Shown: one piece after another, positions 1 to 8,299 of the stretch
Layout of the letters: the number at the start of each line of letters is the position of its first letter
Numbering within the stretch: position 1 is the stretch's first letter
Virus record (IMG/VR): IMGVR_UViG_3300035665_000036
Span: 1 to 61,490 of that record
Length of the DNA stretch: 61,490 bases
Source: a virus
Direction: 5' to 3' (one strand)
The notes under the pieces: model-generated
Database searches by the model: none
What the model was told of the DNA's origin: nothing
Seen by the model: only the letters and a program-made list of their open reading frames with translations
Position numbers and translations under genes: made by a program

Positions 1-414
1 CACAATTTCTTTACGAGCCATTTCTACAGCTTTTTCATTTCTGAATTGATAACTTGACAAGGCAGATTGAACATCTCGATCACGAGTGAGTTCTACATTC
101 CGTCTTTCCAACGCTTCTTTCTCAGCTTTGATTTCAGCTAATTGTAACTCATAAGCTTCTTTGTGTTTACCTTCATCTTGTAAACGTTGTAATTCTGCTT
201 CTTTTTCTTTTTGTTTGTAAGTGGCAAGTTCTTTTAACACATCGTCTCTTGCACCGTATGCTTTATCTAACTTACCTTTAATGTCTTTGAGACTTTCCTC
301 CAACCGTTCTTGTACAAGTTTTTCAATTAAATCTTTTTCAGAATCAGTGTTGCCAGTGGTTTTATCATCAACATTTGTATTTTCTGGATCTGTATTATCA
401 GTGTTTGTAGTCAT
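1..414 (-). CDS. Putative scaffold/capsid assembly protein, partial
   Basis: The gene starts with ATG at 414 and runs off the left edge, so only about 138 residues are visible. The N-terminus is Thr/Asn/Asp-rich (MTTNTDNTDPENTN), followed by a long charged helical stretch rich in Glu, Lys and Leu (residues about 30-120) that should form a coiled coil. This composition, and the position right after the portal and MuF genes where head scaffold genes usually lie, suggests an internal scaffold that is removed during head maturation. An AAGGT sequence precedes the start. A promoter-like repeat lies just upstream (513-530). Function is inferred from composition and position, not from a recognised domain. 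Confidence 0.6.
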   Translation of the reverse strand, partial: MTTNTDNTDPENTNVDDKTTGNTDSEKDLIEKLVQERLEESLKDIKGKLDKAYGARDDVLKELATYKQKEKEAELQRLQDEGKHKEAYELQLAEIKAEKEALERRNVELTRDRDVQSALSSYQFRNEKAVEMARKEIV

Positions 415-512
415 TGTTTTACCTTGAGTACGACTCGTTATGAGAAAAATACAATTTTTCTCTTGGAATTCATTTAGTATAATTTTGTATTTAATTACAA
501 CTTCTATTATAC

Positions 513-530
513 GGGTTAATTTAACGGGTT
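513..530 (-). promoter_or_regulatory. Phage promoter-like repeat, copy 1
   Basis: On the minus strand this reads AACCCGTTAAATTAACCC. It is one of five copies in the window, each in a short gap ahead of a minus-strand gene block. It begins 4 bases past the stop of the MuF-RNAP gene and lies upstream of the scaffold-like gene. Size and placement fit a promoter for a single-subunit phage RNA polymerase; the ATTAACCC core also occurs in the T3 promoter. Role is inferred. Confidence 0.6.
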
Positions 531-533
531 TCG

Positions 534-3500
534 TTAACCTACTCCGTACCATCCGTAATCATTTTTGAAATCTGAAGGAACTTCTTTTACAATGTCTTCT
601 TTCAAAAGAATATCAGACTCTTTAAGAACCTTTCCTCCGACAACAGACCTACCTGCAATCGGAATCAAACCGATGTCTATTGCTTCGTTCAGATACTGAT
701 CGTAAAGTTCTTGAGGTAAACCTCTTGCCCTCATCTCATCCAGAGTAGACACTATAACATTTCTGTCCAGTGTTTTTGCATAGATTTTTCTCAAAGCATT
801 TCTGGCATTCAACATATCAGCTGCATTTGCAAAGAAAGCGTCATGAATAGTGCTCGTGGGAATGTTATTTTCCCTTCCCCATAGATGAAAATTTTTAACA
901 ATTGTCGCGTCGTTAGAATGGTTCCCGTTAACTGCAAAGGCAGTACGCGCTCTTGTTGAATCGGCAATATCATTTATTTTACCGTCCTTATTCATCATCT
1001 CTTCCCACCAAGTTACTTCAGTTTTTTGAGGTACTTGCAATATATTGGTGGTCCACTCGCCTTGTTTATTCTTATAAAAAAGCCTTTCTTCAAATTGTTG
1101 TGTGAAATTTTGTTCGATCACTTTACCATCAAAATTAACCCAAGGAACGTTTGTCCATGATTTAGGCATTTTATTGGCACTCAGTAATTCCACTTCAAAC
1201 ACATCTTGCTCTTGAATAAACTTACCTTTTAGTAAATTAGAAGGTGTTGGCAATGCAGGTCTTAAGAAAGACAATTTAAAGTATTTACCACCTGTACGTC
1301 TTGTTTCCGGTGTTGCTGCACCATAAAGAATGTCATGTAGGTTACTATTTGGCTTATAAAAACTTAAGCGTTTCAAAGCTTTCTCACTTAAAGATTCTCC
1401 AGCTTTTAAGCCTAAGATTCTGCTAAGTGTATCTGGCAGAACATACCCTTTCTTTTTACTGCCAAACACTTTTTCTCTCACAATTGCATTCCAATCAAAA
1501 GCAGCTGTGGATGGCTTTGCATTATTCAGATAGTCTTCTGCAAGTCTGCCAAAGAACTTTGTAAAGTCTTTTAAGATAGGTACTTGCTCTCTCAGATGTT
1601 CGCTCATTATTTTTGCAATATCTTTAAAATCACCTGGAGTGACAATCCTTTCATAATTTAGAGAAAGTTTCTCCACAAGATCTTTTGTCTTAGGCTCCAA
1701 GAAATAAAGCTGATCTAAAATCTCATCACCTGGATCTAAACCTTTATTAAAGATGTCTTTAACGTTTTCTCTAAGTGCTCTTAGTTCATCTGCAGTCACT
1801 TGATCAAACTTATCGTACCTTGCAATACGAGCTGATATCTCATTGAGTACAGTTTCACGATCTGAAGCCTTAACAACTAACGTATCCTTATCTTTGCCAA
1901 GGACTTTTGATAATTTACCTTCTACATTAAGTGTGCCAGTCCTTTCACCAGCACCATAGAACGTAACCATATTTTGCGCCTTGGCAGCCTTACGCAAATC
2001 TTTCTCTGTAAGGCCTAGCTTTTCGTTGATTACTTTGAATCGCGGATCGTTGAATGTTGAAGCTGCAATCTCATCATACAATCTTCGCTTTTGATTTGTA
2101 GGTACTACATTTGACAACTCAGCAAGCTGTTTGTTACGGGTGGTCAACGCGATAATTTGGGCACCAGATGATGACGCATCTTGTTCGAGAGCTAAGGATA
2201 TTTTGTAATTACGAAGTTTTTCTAAGTTCTGAGAAGAATATGGATCAACACTTGTGATCTTTTTCCAGTTCCACCCATATAACTCTGCCTCATTGTTTCC
2301 ATAAGTGTATTTAAAAGGTTTTTCAATAGCAGCGCCAACCTGAATTTCACCGAGCAGCTCTACCTCCACAGGCTCCGTTACCCATTTTTCGTTTGTAATA
2401 TCTACATCAGGTACTTGAGTCTTTGTAGGATTTGTGAATTTAGTATCACTAGGTGCTTTATACACGTATAGCTTTTTACCTTTTAAATTCATTGACATTG
2501 CCTTTAATGCTGAATCAATATCACCTGCGAATGAAATTCTTTTTGTTGTATTATCTTCAAATCCTTGCTTAGTTAAAAAGTTAGAAGGTATACGGGGTGT
2601 GAATTTTGTATCTGTAAGTGGTACTGTGCTTATATGAAACAATTCGCCTCTGTCTGGAAAATTGCCTGCAGTCTTTTTGAGATAGTTATCAATCTTAGCT
2701 TGCTCTATGGCAAACCTGAAAAATTTACCCAGTTCTTCACCTTCAATCATATGTGTTATGTCAGCTTCAAGGATCGCTCTGATATCTGCAGGCTTCTTTG
2801 ATAACATCAAATTACCAATTCTGACAATTTCAGGTCTCCACTTTTCAGCAACCTTTTGTCTTCCAGTGATTGTGAGTGAATTATATTTACCTTCAAACTC
2901 ATCACTGAGACCACCTAAGAAAGCACCTATTTGATCTTGGAAATCTTTGAATTCTTCTGGACTGAAATTCTTTGCTTCTGCTGTATTGAGGAACGGTCTA
3001 AACGTCTCTCCAGATTGTGGTCCGATAAGACCTCTGTCATATATCCTTGCTCGATGATCGATAAAAGGATGATTTGAAAAAGAGCGTCCATTAGCTCGTA
3101 ACCACTGCATAGCTTTAAAGCGCTCATAAGCATCACCACGAGATGCGATATACTTTCTGTACTCATTACGCTCATCATAGAACTGAGCTTTTCCTCGATC
3201 ATCTTTGAAGTAGAGTAATTTATCAATGAAATCATAAAAGTCTTCATCCACTTTGTATTTTGTCTTAGATGCCCATGTCAACGCATCCACCATATTCTTG
3301 TCAATAAACTCTTCAGGAAATTCGCTGAAGCTTGAAGATGAAGTGATTGGAATTCTTGTGTCTTCCAAACCCAATATGCCTCTATCCATCCAGTAAGTTT
3401 TATAACCTTCTCTAAATAATAATCGATTATCATCTCTTGTTACGCTTACACGTAAGCCTAAATCTACTTTACGGTTTAGTCGGGAGTACTCTTGTATACG

Positions 3501-5630
3501 TGGATCTGTGACCCTTATATTATACGACATTGTATCATAATATGGACCAAAATAAGCGCCACTCACACGGCTTTTCATTCTGCGTTTTTGAATACCAAAT
3601 GGTTCAACTTCAAAGAATTTATCAACCTTTTTGCTCTCAAGTATTTTCATGCCAAGATCAAACCACTGACGTCTCCAACCATTTAGGTTTGCCATGTTGT
3701 AAAGATCTCTGCCTAACATTACAGCAAATTGATCTCTGTCTGGACTGTCAGCCAAACTTAACCTGTGAGCAAATCTCAAGTAAAATTGATGCAAGTCATC
3801 TTCAGATAATCTGCTTCTGATTTTAATTGGAATTTGAGGATCTAAAAATGTTCTTAATTCATTAGCGATCTTAGGAGCAACTTTATCTTCCCATTGATTT
3901 CTTGCTCTTATATTTTTATAAAAGTTATCGTGCAAATCATCAAGTTGAGTAGCGCCTAAAACAGGATCAATATAATTGTCTTGAAGTAATCGTTTCATCA
4001 CATCTGTATCTTTTCGCAGTTGTGTTTCAATTGCGTCAGAGACGTTCATCACATCAAATTTTATTTGTGACTGAACAACGGCTTTGAAATTACCCCAGAC
4101 TTCTTTATTATCTCGATATCTGCCAAATACAATTCTCAAGTTATCTGCAATTACGGCTCTTTCATTAACACTCATTGTGTCTGATAACTCGTTCACAAAC
4201 TTGGTTATGAATTCCTTATCTCTGTCCAAGAGCTTATCGCTGTCTTTAATTAATTGTAAATTGTTATTGAGTACATAAGTGTTTGGTTGATAAAACCGGA
4301 CGTCTTCATATCTACCTGTGGCAGGATTGAATTTAATCTGGTCTTCTCTCGGTGCAGAGGTTAGCATCCTATTTCTAGTAGCTTTCTTATTGTGAAGGAG
4401 AGTGCCACGATAATTAGTATAAGAGAGTGTTCCTTCAAGCTCTTTAGTTTGTAATATGTAGTAATCAAGTAATGTTTTCCTCAATTTATCATTCTGAATA
4501 AAATCATCCGGTGTGGTTGCCCATAACTGCATTGCATCTAATTTCGCCTTAGCGTTGGCAAACTTAATTGTGTCGCCATTTAACTCATAAGTAGAATCTG
4601 TTGCGGCTCTCAGTTGTTTAACGCCTAGACTCTCGCCCTTATAATTCACAAATTGATCCACAGTCAGTTTACCTGTGTTCAAAAGATCAACTTTTTGATA
4701 ATCACCTAAATGTTTAAATTGAGTATCTCTCGGTTGTCGCATGAGCCAATCATTATAGCTTTCTTTCAGTGGCGTTTGACCATCATAATAGGCAATTTGC
4801 TCTTTTGTTAAACCTTCTAAGTTTCTTCGTCTCACTTGAGCAACACCTTCTAGCTTAGAAATGTCATCCCAGGATTTAAAAACTGGAACTGTTGTGGAGC
4901 GGCAATTAAAGTGCGCAGGAGGCAGATGCTCCGTGTCCCCCATGTCATAGATATGCCCATCGCGGTGCGCACACAGAGGCGTGGTCCTCGCGTCCAGAAC
5001 GGCCACATACTGCCACCCTCTGAGTGCCTTTTCGTTGGCACGGTAAACAGCGTGGTCAACCTGAGCGTGGACACTGGTGATTGCAGTAACCACTAATGAT
5101 CTAGACTGCATTCTGGTTATATTGTGAATGTTGCCTTTACGAATTTCTAAAGCAATTTCATTTGTTGTCTTACCTTCAGAAATACCTTTGCGAATCAAGG
5201 CTTCAATTCTTTTCTTTTCAGAAGTACTCACACCTGACCAACCAGAAGCAAGTGTTCTATTTTCAAACAACGGTTTTTCAAGAACAATCTCTTCTGATAT
5301 ACGTCTTTGCGGTCTTTCTGTGCGCCAGATTTTACCCATCGTTGTTTCGACAGTTTGATACGCGAAAGATGCTTGATCTGCTGCGAAGTCTAGTAAAGAA
5401 CGCTTTGATGTATTATGAGCTTCACGATAAGTACGTAATAGCTCTTTATCCAAAGCGTCTTTGAATTTCTTTGATTTTAAATCGGAGGAACCTACCAACT
5501 TGTCTAACCTAATAACGTGGCCATCAATGATTACTTCAATCTTATCATTGACACCTTTCTCAAATAAGCGTATCATTGCCGCTCTGTCTAGTGCTTTGTC
5601 ATATATTTCAGTATTTACATTAATGGCCAT
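534..5630 (-). CDS. MuF head protein fused to T7/N4-type RNA polymerase
   Basis: The product has 1698 residues. Residues about 130-250 match the MuF/SPP1 gp7 minor head family: an Arg/Thr-rich helix, then W-x4-LD-R-T-x3-C220-x-H-x-DG, and PP-x-H240-FNC243-R. The C-terminal two thirds carry single-subunit RNA polymerase motifs: D858-HRARIYD-x-G with GPQSG (the DxxGR region), motif A EQD1151-ASSSGAQ, motif B R1213-x3-K1217-x3-M-x3-Y1225-G with exactly T7 spacing, and motif C IH-D1597-AFF. All catalytic Asp, Lys and Tyr positions are present, so the polymerase should be active. MuF proteins sit at the portal vertex and some enter the cell with DNA, so I infer a virion RNA polymerase that transcribes early genes, as in N4. 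The A-to-B gap (66 residues) is short and B-to-C (380) long compared with T7. It lies between the portal cluster and a scaffold-like gene. Confidence 0.88.
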   Translation of the reverse strand: MAINVNTEIYDKALDRAAMIRLFEKGVNDKIEVIIDGHVIRLDKLVGSSDLKSKKFKDALDKELLRTYREAHNTSKRSLLDFAADQASFAYQTVETTMGKIWRTERPQRRISEEIVLEKPLFENRTLASGWSGVSTSEKKRIEALIRKGISEGKTTNEIALEIRKGNIHNITRMQSRSLVVTAITSVHAQVDHAVYRANEKALRGWQYVAVLDARTTPLCAHRDGHIYDMGDTEHLPPAHFNCRSTTVPVFKSWDDISKLEGVAQVRRRNLEGLTKEQIAYYDGQTPLKESYNDWLMRQPRDTQFKHLGDYQKVDLLNTGKLTVDQFVNYKGESLGVKQLRAATDSTYELNGDTIKFANAKAKLDAMQLWATTPDDFIQNDKLRKTLLDYYILQTKELEGTLSYTNYRGTLLHNKKATRNRMLTSAPREDQIKFNPATGRYEDVRFYQPNTYVLNNNLQLIKDSDKLLDRDKEFITKFVNELSDTMSVNERAVIADNLRIVFGRYRDNKEVWGNFKAVVQSQIKFDVMNVSDAIETQLRKDTDVMKRLLQDNYIDPVLGATQLDDLHDNFYKNIRARNQWEDKVAPKIANELRTFLDPQIPIKIRSRLSEDDLHQFYLRFAHRLSLADSPDRDQFAVMLGRDLYNMANLNGWRRQWFDLGMKILESKKVDKFFEVEPFGIQKRRMKSRVSGAYFGPYYDTMSYNIRVTDPRIQEYSRLNRKVDLGLRVSVTRDDNRLLFREGYKTYWMDRGILGLEDTRIPITSSSSFSEFPEEFIDKNMVDALTWASKTKYKVDEDFYDFIDKLLYFKDDRGKAQFYDERNEYRKYIASRGDAYERFKAMQWLRANGRSFSNHPFIDHRARIYDRGLIGPQSGETFRPFLNTAEAKNFSPEEFKDFQDQIGAFLGGLSDEFEGKYNSLTITGRQKVAEKWRPEIVRIGNLMLSKKPADIRAILEADITHMIEGEELGKFFRFAIEQAKIDNYLKKTAGNFPDRGELFHISTVPLTDTKFTPRIPSNFLTKQGFEDNTTKRISFAGDIDSALKAMSMNLKGKKLYVYKAPSDTKFTNPTKTQVPDVDITNEKWVTEPVEVELLGEIQVGAAIEKPFKYTYGNNEAELYGWNWKKITSVDPYSSQNLEKLRNYKISLALEQDASSSGAQIIALTTRNKQLAELSNVVPTNQKRRLYDEIAASTFNDPRFKVINEKLGLTEKDLRKAAKAQNMVTFYGAGERTGTLNVEGKLSKVLGKDKDTLVVKASDRETVLNEISARIARYDKFDQVTADELRALRENVKDIFNKGLDPGDEILDQLYFLEPKTKDLVEKLSLNYERIVTPGDFKDIAKIMSEHLREQVPILKDFTKFFGRLAEDYLNNAKPSTAAFDWNAIVREKVFGSKKKGYVLPDTLSRILGLKAGESLSEKALKRLSFYKPNSNLHDILYGAATPETRRTGGKYFKLSFLRPALPTPSNLLKGKFIQEQDVFEVELLSANKMPKSWTNVPWVNFDGKVIEQNFTQQFEERLFYKNKQGEWTTNILQVPQKTEVTWWEEMMNKDGKINDIADSTRARTAFAVNGNHSNDATIVKNFHLWGRENNIPTSTIHDAFFANAADMLNARNALRKIYAKTLDRNVIVSTLDEMRARGLPQELYDQYLNEAIDIGLIPIAGRSVVGGKVLKESDILLKEDIVKEVPSDFKNDYGWYGVG

Positions 5631-5642
5631 TTATTTATCTCT

Positions 5643-5906
5643 TTATTTTAAAAATCCAACAGAACCAATTCTGCGAGTTGCTGTACCTAGTTTATAACCT
5701 GTTTTACCCATTCCAAGTTTTTCATACTTAGCTGTTGCAGTTGCTCTGTGCTCTGGTCTGTGCAAAACACCGGAAATAAAACCACCGGTATTGGCTAACA
5801 TAATTTTTCTTACGCGCTTCCCGCTAGCATTTTTGTTACCTTTTAATGCAGTGGATAATTTTGCATTTTTAATACTTTTACCATGACCTGTGAATCTTGT
5901 GTTCAT
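5643..5906 (-). CDS. Small basic protein between portal and MuF-RNAP
   Basis: This 87-residue protein is rich in Lys, Arg, Gly and Ala, with no membrane segment or Cys. GAGGAAA lies just before the ATG, and its start overlaps the stop of the upstream 47-residue gene (ATGA), so the two are translationally coupled. I do not recognise the family. The position between portal and MuF fusion suggests a small head or DNA-associated component. Confidence 0.6.
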   Translation of the reverse strand: MNTRFTGHGKSIKNAKLSTALKGNKNASGKRVRKIMLANTGGFISGVLHRPEHRATATAKYEKLGMGKTGYKLGTATRRIGSVGFLK

Positions 5907-6046
5907 TTCTTTTTCCTCTTTTGTTTAGTATGTTTAGCCACATCTAACGCAATTGCAATTGCCTGTTTTTGTGGTTTACCTACTTTCATCTCGGTAGAAA
6001 TATTCTCAGAGACAGTTTTCTTTGAATAACCTTTCTTAAGGGGCAT
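5903..6046 (-). CDS. Short basic DUF6496-like protein
   Basis: This short gene encodes 47 residues, MPLKKGYSKKTVSENI followed by a segment containing GKPQKQAIAIAL and a Lys/Arg-rich tail. The MPLxKGxSxKxxSENI...GxPxKQAxAIAL pattern is that of the small DUF6496-type proteins common in tailed phages, whose role is unknown. AGGAG lies 7 bases before the ATG. It overlaps the portal stop by 11 bases and the next gene's start by 4, so it belongs to a tightly coupled portal operon. Confidence 0.75.
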   Translation of the reverse strand: MPLKKGYSKKTVSENISTEMKVGKPQKQAIAIALDVAKHTKQKRKKK

Positions 6047-7610
6047 TATTTGCTCCTATTGCGTTTGCATTTTCTGCATTCTGATCTGTTGGCATCAACA
6101 ATTTATCGGCAGTTATCTCTTGAATAGCTTCCTCATCATTGTAATCAGGTGACACCAAATCATTTTGCTTAAGTAAAACCAACCAAACAGATCTCGGCAA
6201 TAAGCCTTGTTGATACCATTCGGTTGCCAATCGTAACCAATCAGCTCCAATTGGAACAGGGTTGAAATCTGTGGACAATGAAAACTCTATTTCAGAAACT
6301 CTTAATTGCAAGTCATAACGCCAATTCACCATAAACACAATTACTTGTGCCATGATATTACTCACTTTATTATTCAAGGTACCCAACTGCGCTGTCTGAG
6401 CTGCATTTCTGATTTCCAATGCAACGCCTGATTGTTCAGTTTCAGGACTTAACATTCGGATACCCAGTTTAGCCATCTCTTCAATACTGGAAGCAATTGC
6501 TCTGTCCATGTCTTGAAGTGCTGCTGTTGGAGTTTCCAAGACCTTGGCATCATCACCTTGTCTCAAACGCAGCCATGTACCTAAACCACCACTCACAATT
6601 TCATCAAATTCTTCGTCAGTCATGTCTGAAATAATCACTGGTGTATAGGTTGCAGCGCCATAAAGTAAATGATTACGTCTGCTGATTTTGTTGTATAGAC
6701 TCACTTCTTTGTCAATAATGGCGGATAACATTGGTTCGACTAAGTCTATTGAACCATTTAGGGGCCAAGCTGGTATTATATTAATTGGCTCCCCATTTGC
6801 CAAAATATTACTGAAAGTATCAATCAAATCAAATTTAATTGCATTATTTGCAATTTCAACATTTTGCTTAGTTCCTCCGATTACAGGAACACTGGTGGTA
6901 TTCGAAGATCTTTGGAATTTTCTTATCTGATATTTACTTTCAACAAGTTCATGGACGTATACAGTGTCTTTGAATGTTGGATGAAACTCATTCTCATCAT
7001 AAGATTCTTCAAACACTCTGACAATTACCCTGTCCAAAATTGCCTTGCCATACTGATTCTCGCTAACTCTCCAGTTCACAACCTGTTCAGCTTTTCTGAG
7101 CACTGGATATGGTTTAAAGTTTAACAATTCTTCTTTTGTGTATGATTCTGCATTTTCCACAACAGGATAATCCACAAAAACCCATGCCCTAGATGTTTGC
7201 ACTTCTTCCCAAAGAGCTGCATCTAAAAATGCAGCCAAAGGAGAATCATCCTTGCCAAATTCGTTTATGATCCAATCATAAGCTTCTTCAGGAATGCCAT
7301 CAGGTAACTCTAATAAAGGCTTCTTTCTGAGCAATCCACCAATAATCATTTTTGCAAATTGTGCAGTGATACCTGGTAATTCAGCTTCAGCTTTGTAAAA
7401 TTTGTATTGAGCTTGACTCATACTTGGTGAAAACGGTATCAAAAGATTCTTGAATGTTAATACATCAATATTCGCATCAAAGTCTTTTACATACTGTTCA
7501 CCACTGCACACAGCTCTGCATTTTTGCCATAAAGGGCTCAATGACTCATAAGCTGCATTTGGATCTGCGACTGTTTTAACAGCCGATTGTGCTGCATTTG
7601 TTACTGCCAT
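6036..7610 (-). CDS. Portal protein (DUF4055-like)
   Basis: This 524-residue protein would form the dodecameric ring at the head vertex through which DNA enters and leaves. Recognisable portal features include an N-terminal segment with LWQKCRAVCSGEQYVK, a central LLRKKPLLELPDG region, and a C-terminal helical part with SGVALEIRNAAQTAQLG, which in this family forms the crown-side helices. It best matches the DUF4055 portal-like family of siphoviruses. GGAGG lies 4 bases before the ATG. It is followed by the MuF fusion two small genes later, the usual portal-MuF-scaffold order. Confidence 0.85.
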   Translation of the reverse strand: MAVTNAAQSAVKTVADPNAAYESLSPLWQKCRAVCSGEQYVKDFDANIDVLTFKNLLIPFSPSMSQAQYKFYKAEAELPGITAQFAKMIIGGLLRKKPLLELPDGIPEEAYDWIINEFGKDDSPLAAFLDAALWEEVQTSRAWVFVDYPVVENAESYTKEELLNFKPYPVLRKAEQVVNWRVSENQYGKAILDRVIVRVFEESYDENEFHPTFKDTVYVHELVESKYQIRKFQRSSNTTSVPVIGGTKQNVEIANNAIKFDLIDTFSNILANGEPINIIPAWPLNGSIDLVEPMLSAIIDKEVSLYNKISRRNHLLYGAATYTPVIISDMTDEEFDEIVSGGLGTWLRLRQGDDAKVLETPTAALQDMDRAIASSIEEMAKLGIRMLSPETEQSGVALEIRNAAQTAQLGTLNNKVSNIMAQVIVFMVNWRYDLQLRVSEIEFSLSTDFNPVPIGADWLRLATEWYQQGLLPRSVWLVLLKQNDLVSPDYNDEEAIQEITADKLLMPTDQNAENANAIGANNAP

Positions 7611-7633
7611 TAGTCCTCCATTTCATTGCGCAA

Positions 7634-7864
7634 TTAAGCTCTTAATGCAATATTAAAATCTGCAACAGAACCTTCATAAGTTTCACCAGACAAGCTATTA
7701 CGAGCTTCAATAACACCATCTGCATCTGTTGGTTTGATCACCCAGTTTGATGGAACAGTGTCAATAAATTCAATCACAGTTTCTTGCAATTCAATCACAG
7801 GTTCTTGTACCGCAACTGCTTGTCTTACAGGAGCAGGTTTGTTAATTTTTGATTCATCAGCCAT
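7634..7864 (-). CDS. Small acidic hypothetical protein
   Basis: This 76-residue protein is rich in Val, Glu and Pro in its first half (repeated V-x-EPVIELQETVIEF-like strands) and ends in a small folded-looking segment. It overlaps the start of the downstream-coded peptidase gene by 8 bases at its 5' end and is followed by the portal gene. I do not recognise it; its place in the late operon suggests a minor virion component. Confidence 0.55.
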   Translation of the reverse strand: MADESKINKPAPVRQAVAVQEPVIELQETVIEFIDTVPSNWVIKPTDADGVIEARNSLSGETYEGSVADFNIALRA

Positions 7865-8291
7865 AGCGTCTTTTTCCGTTTTTGTTAATTATTAAAGCTT
7901 CCATTCTGCATTTAGCGTCAGGAAAGTTTGGTACTGAGATATGAACCCAACGGTCATATTCTAAGATCAATTGATCATATTTTATATCTGATTCGAATAT
8001 TGCTTGCATAACCACACTGGCTTCAAGACCTTTCACTTTAAAGTCAGCCGCACAACCAAGCGTGTGTTGGCTATTTGGTTGGCCTTTCACTGCTCTATTC
8101 AATACTTCACAACGATAACCTGAAGAGATGATTATGGGCTTACTGACCAATACTCTTACTTCTTCAAGCTTGTGTGATGTTCTTTTTAAATTTTCAATTA
8201 TGAGCTCTGTAGGACTGTTATCAATTGACATCCTGATAGCTTCATCACTTTCTAAAAATTCTCTAAGTGTAAAATGTTCACTCAATTGCAT
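7857..8291 (-). CDS. M15-family peptidoglycan peptidase (endolysin-like)
   Basis: The 144 residues match the Peptidase_M15_3 (D-Ala-D-Ala carboxypeptidase-like) fold: FTLREFLESDEA at the N-terminus, ISSGYRCEVLN, the zinc-ligand segment SQHTLGCAADF (His and Asp) and a C-terminal WVHIS (His). These enzymes cut the peptide stems of cell-wall murein. There is no signal peptide, so release would depend on a holin, and a 3-TM holin lies far away at 50.3 kb. It could instead act from the virion, since it sits among structural genes. Confidence 0.85.
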   Translation of the reverse strand: MQLSEHFTLREFLESDEAIRMSIDNSPTELIIENLKRTSHKLEEVRVLVSKPIIISSGYRCEVLNRAVKGQPNSQHTLGCAADFKVKGLEASVVMQAIFESDIKYDQLILEYDRWVHISVPNFPDAKCRMEALIINKNGKRRYG

Positions 8292-8299
8292 AATTATCC

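Noticed and set aside
534-5630. MuF-linked toxin or ADP-ribosyltransferase
   Set aside because: The C-terminal region has all three RNA polymerase motifs with correct spacing in motif B and shows no toxin signature.
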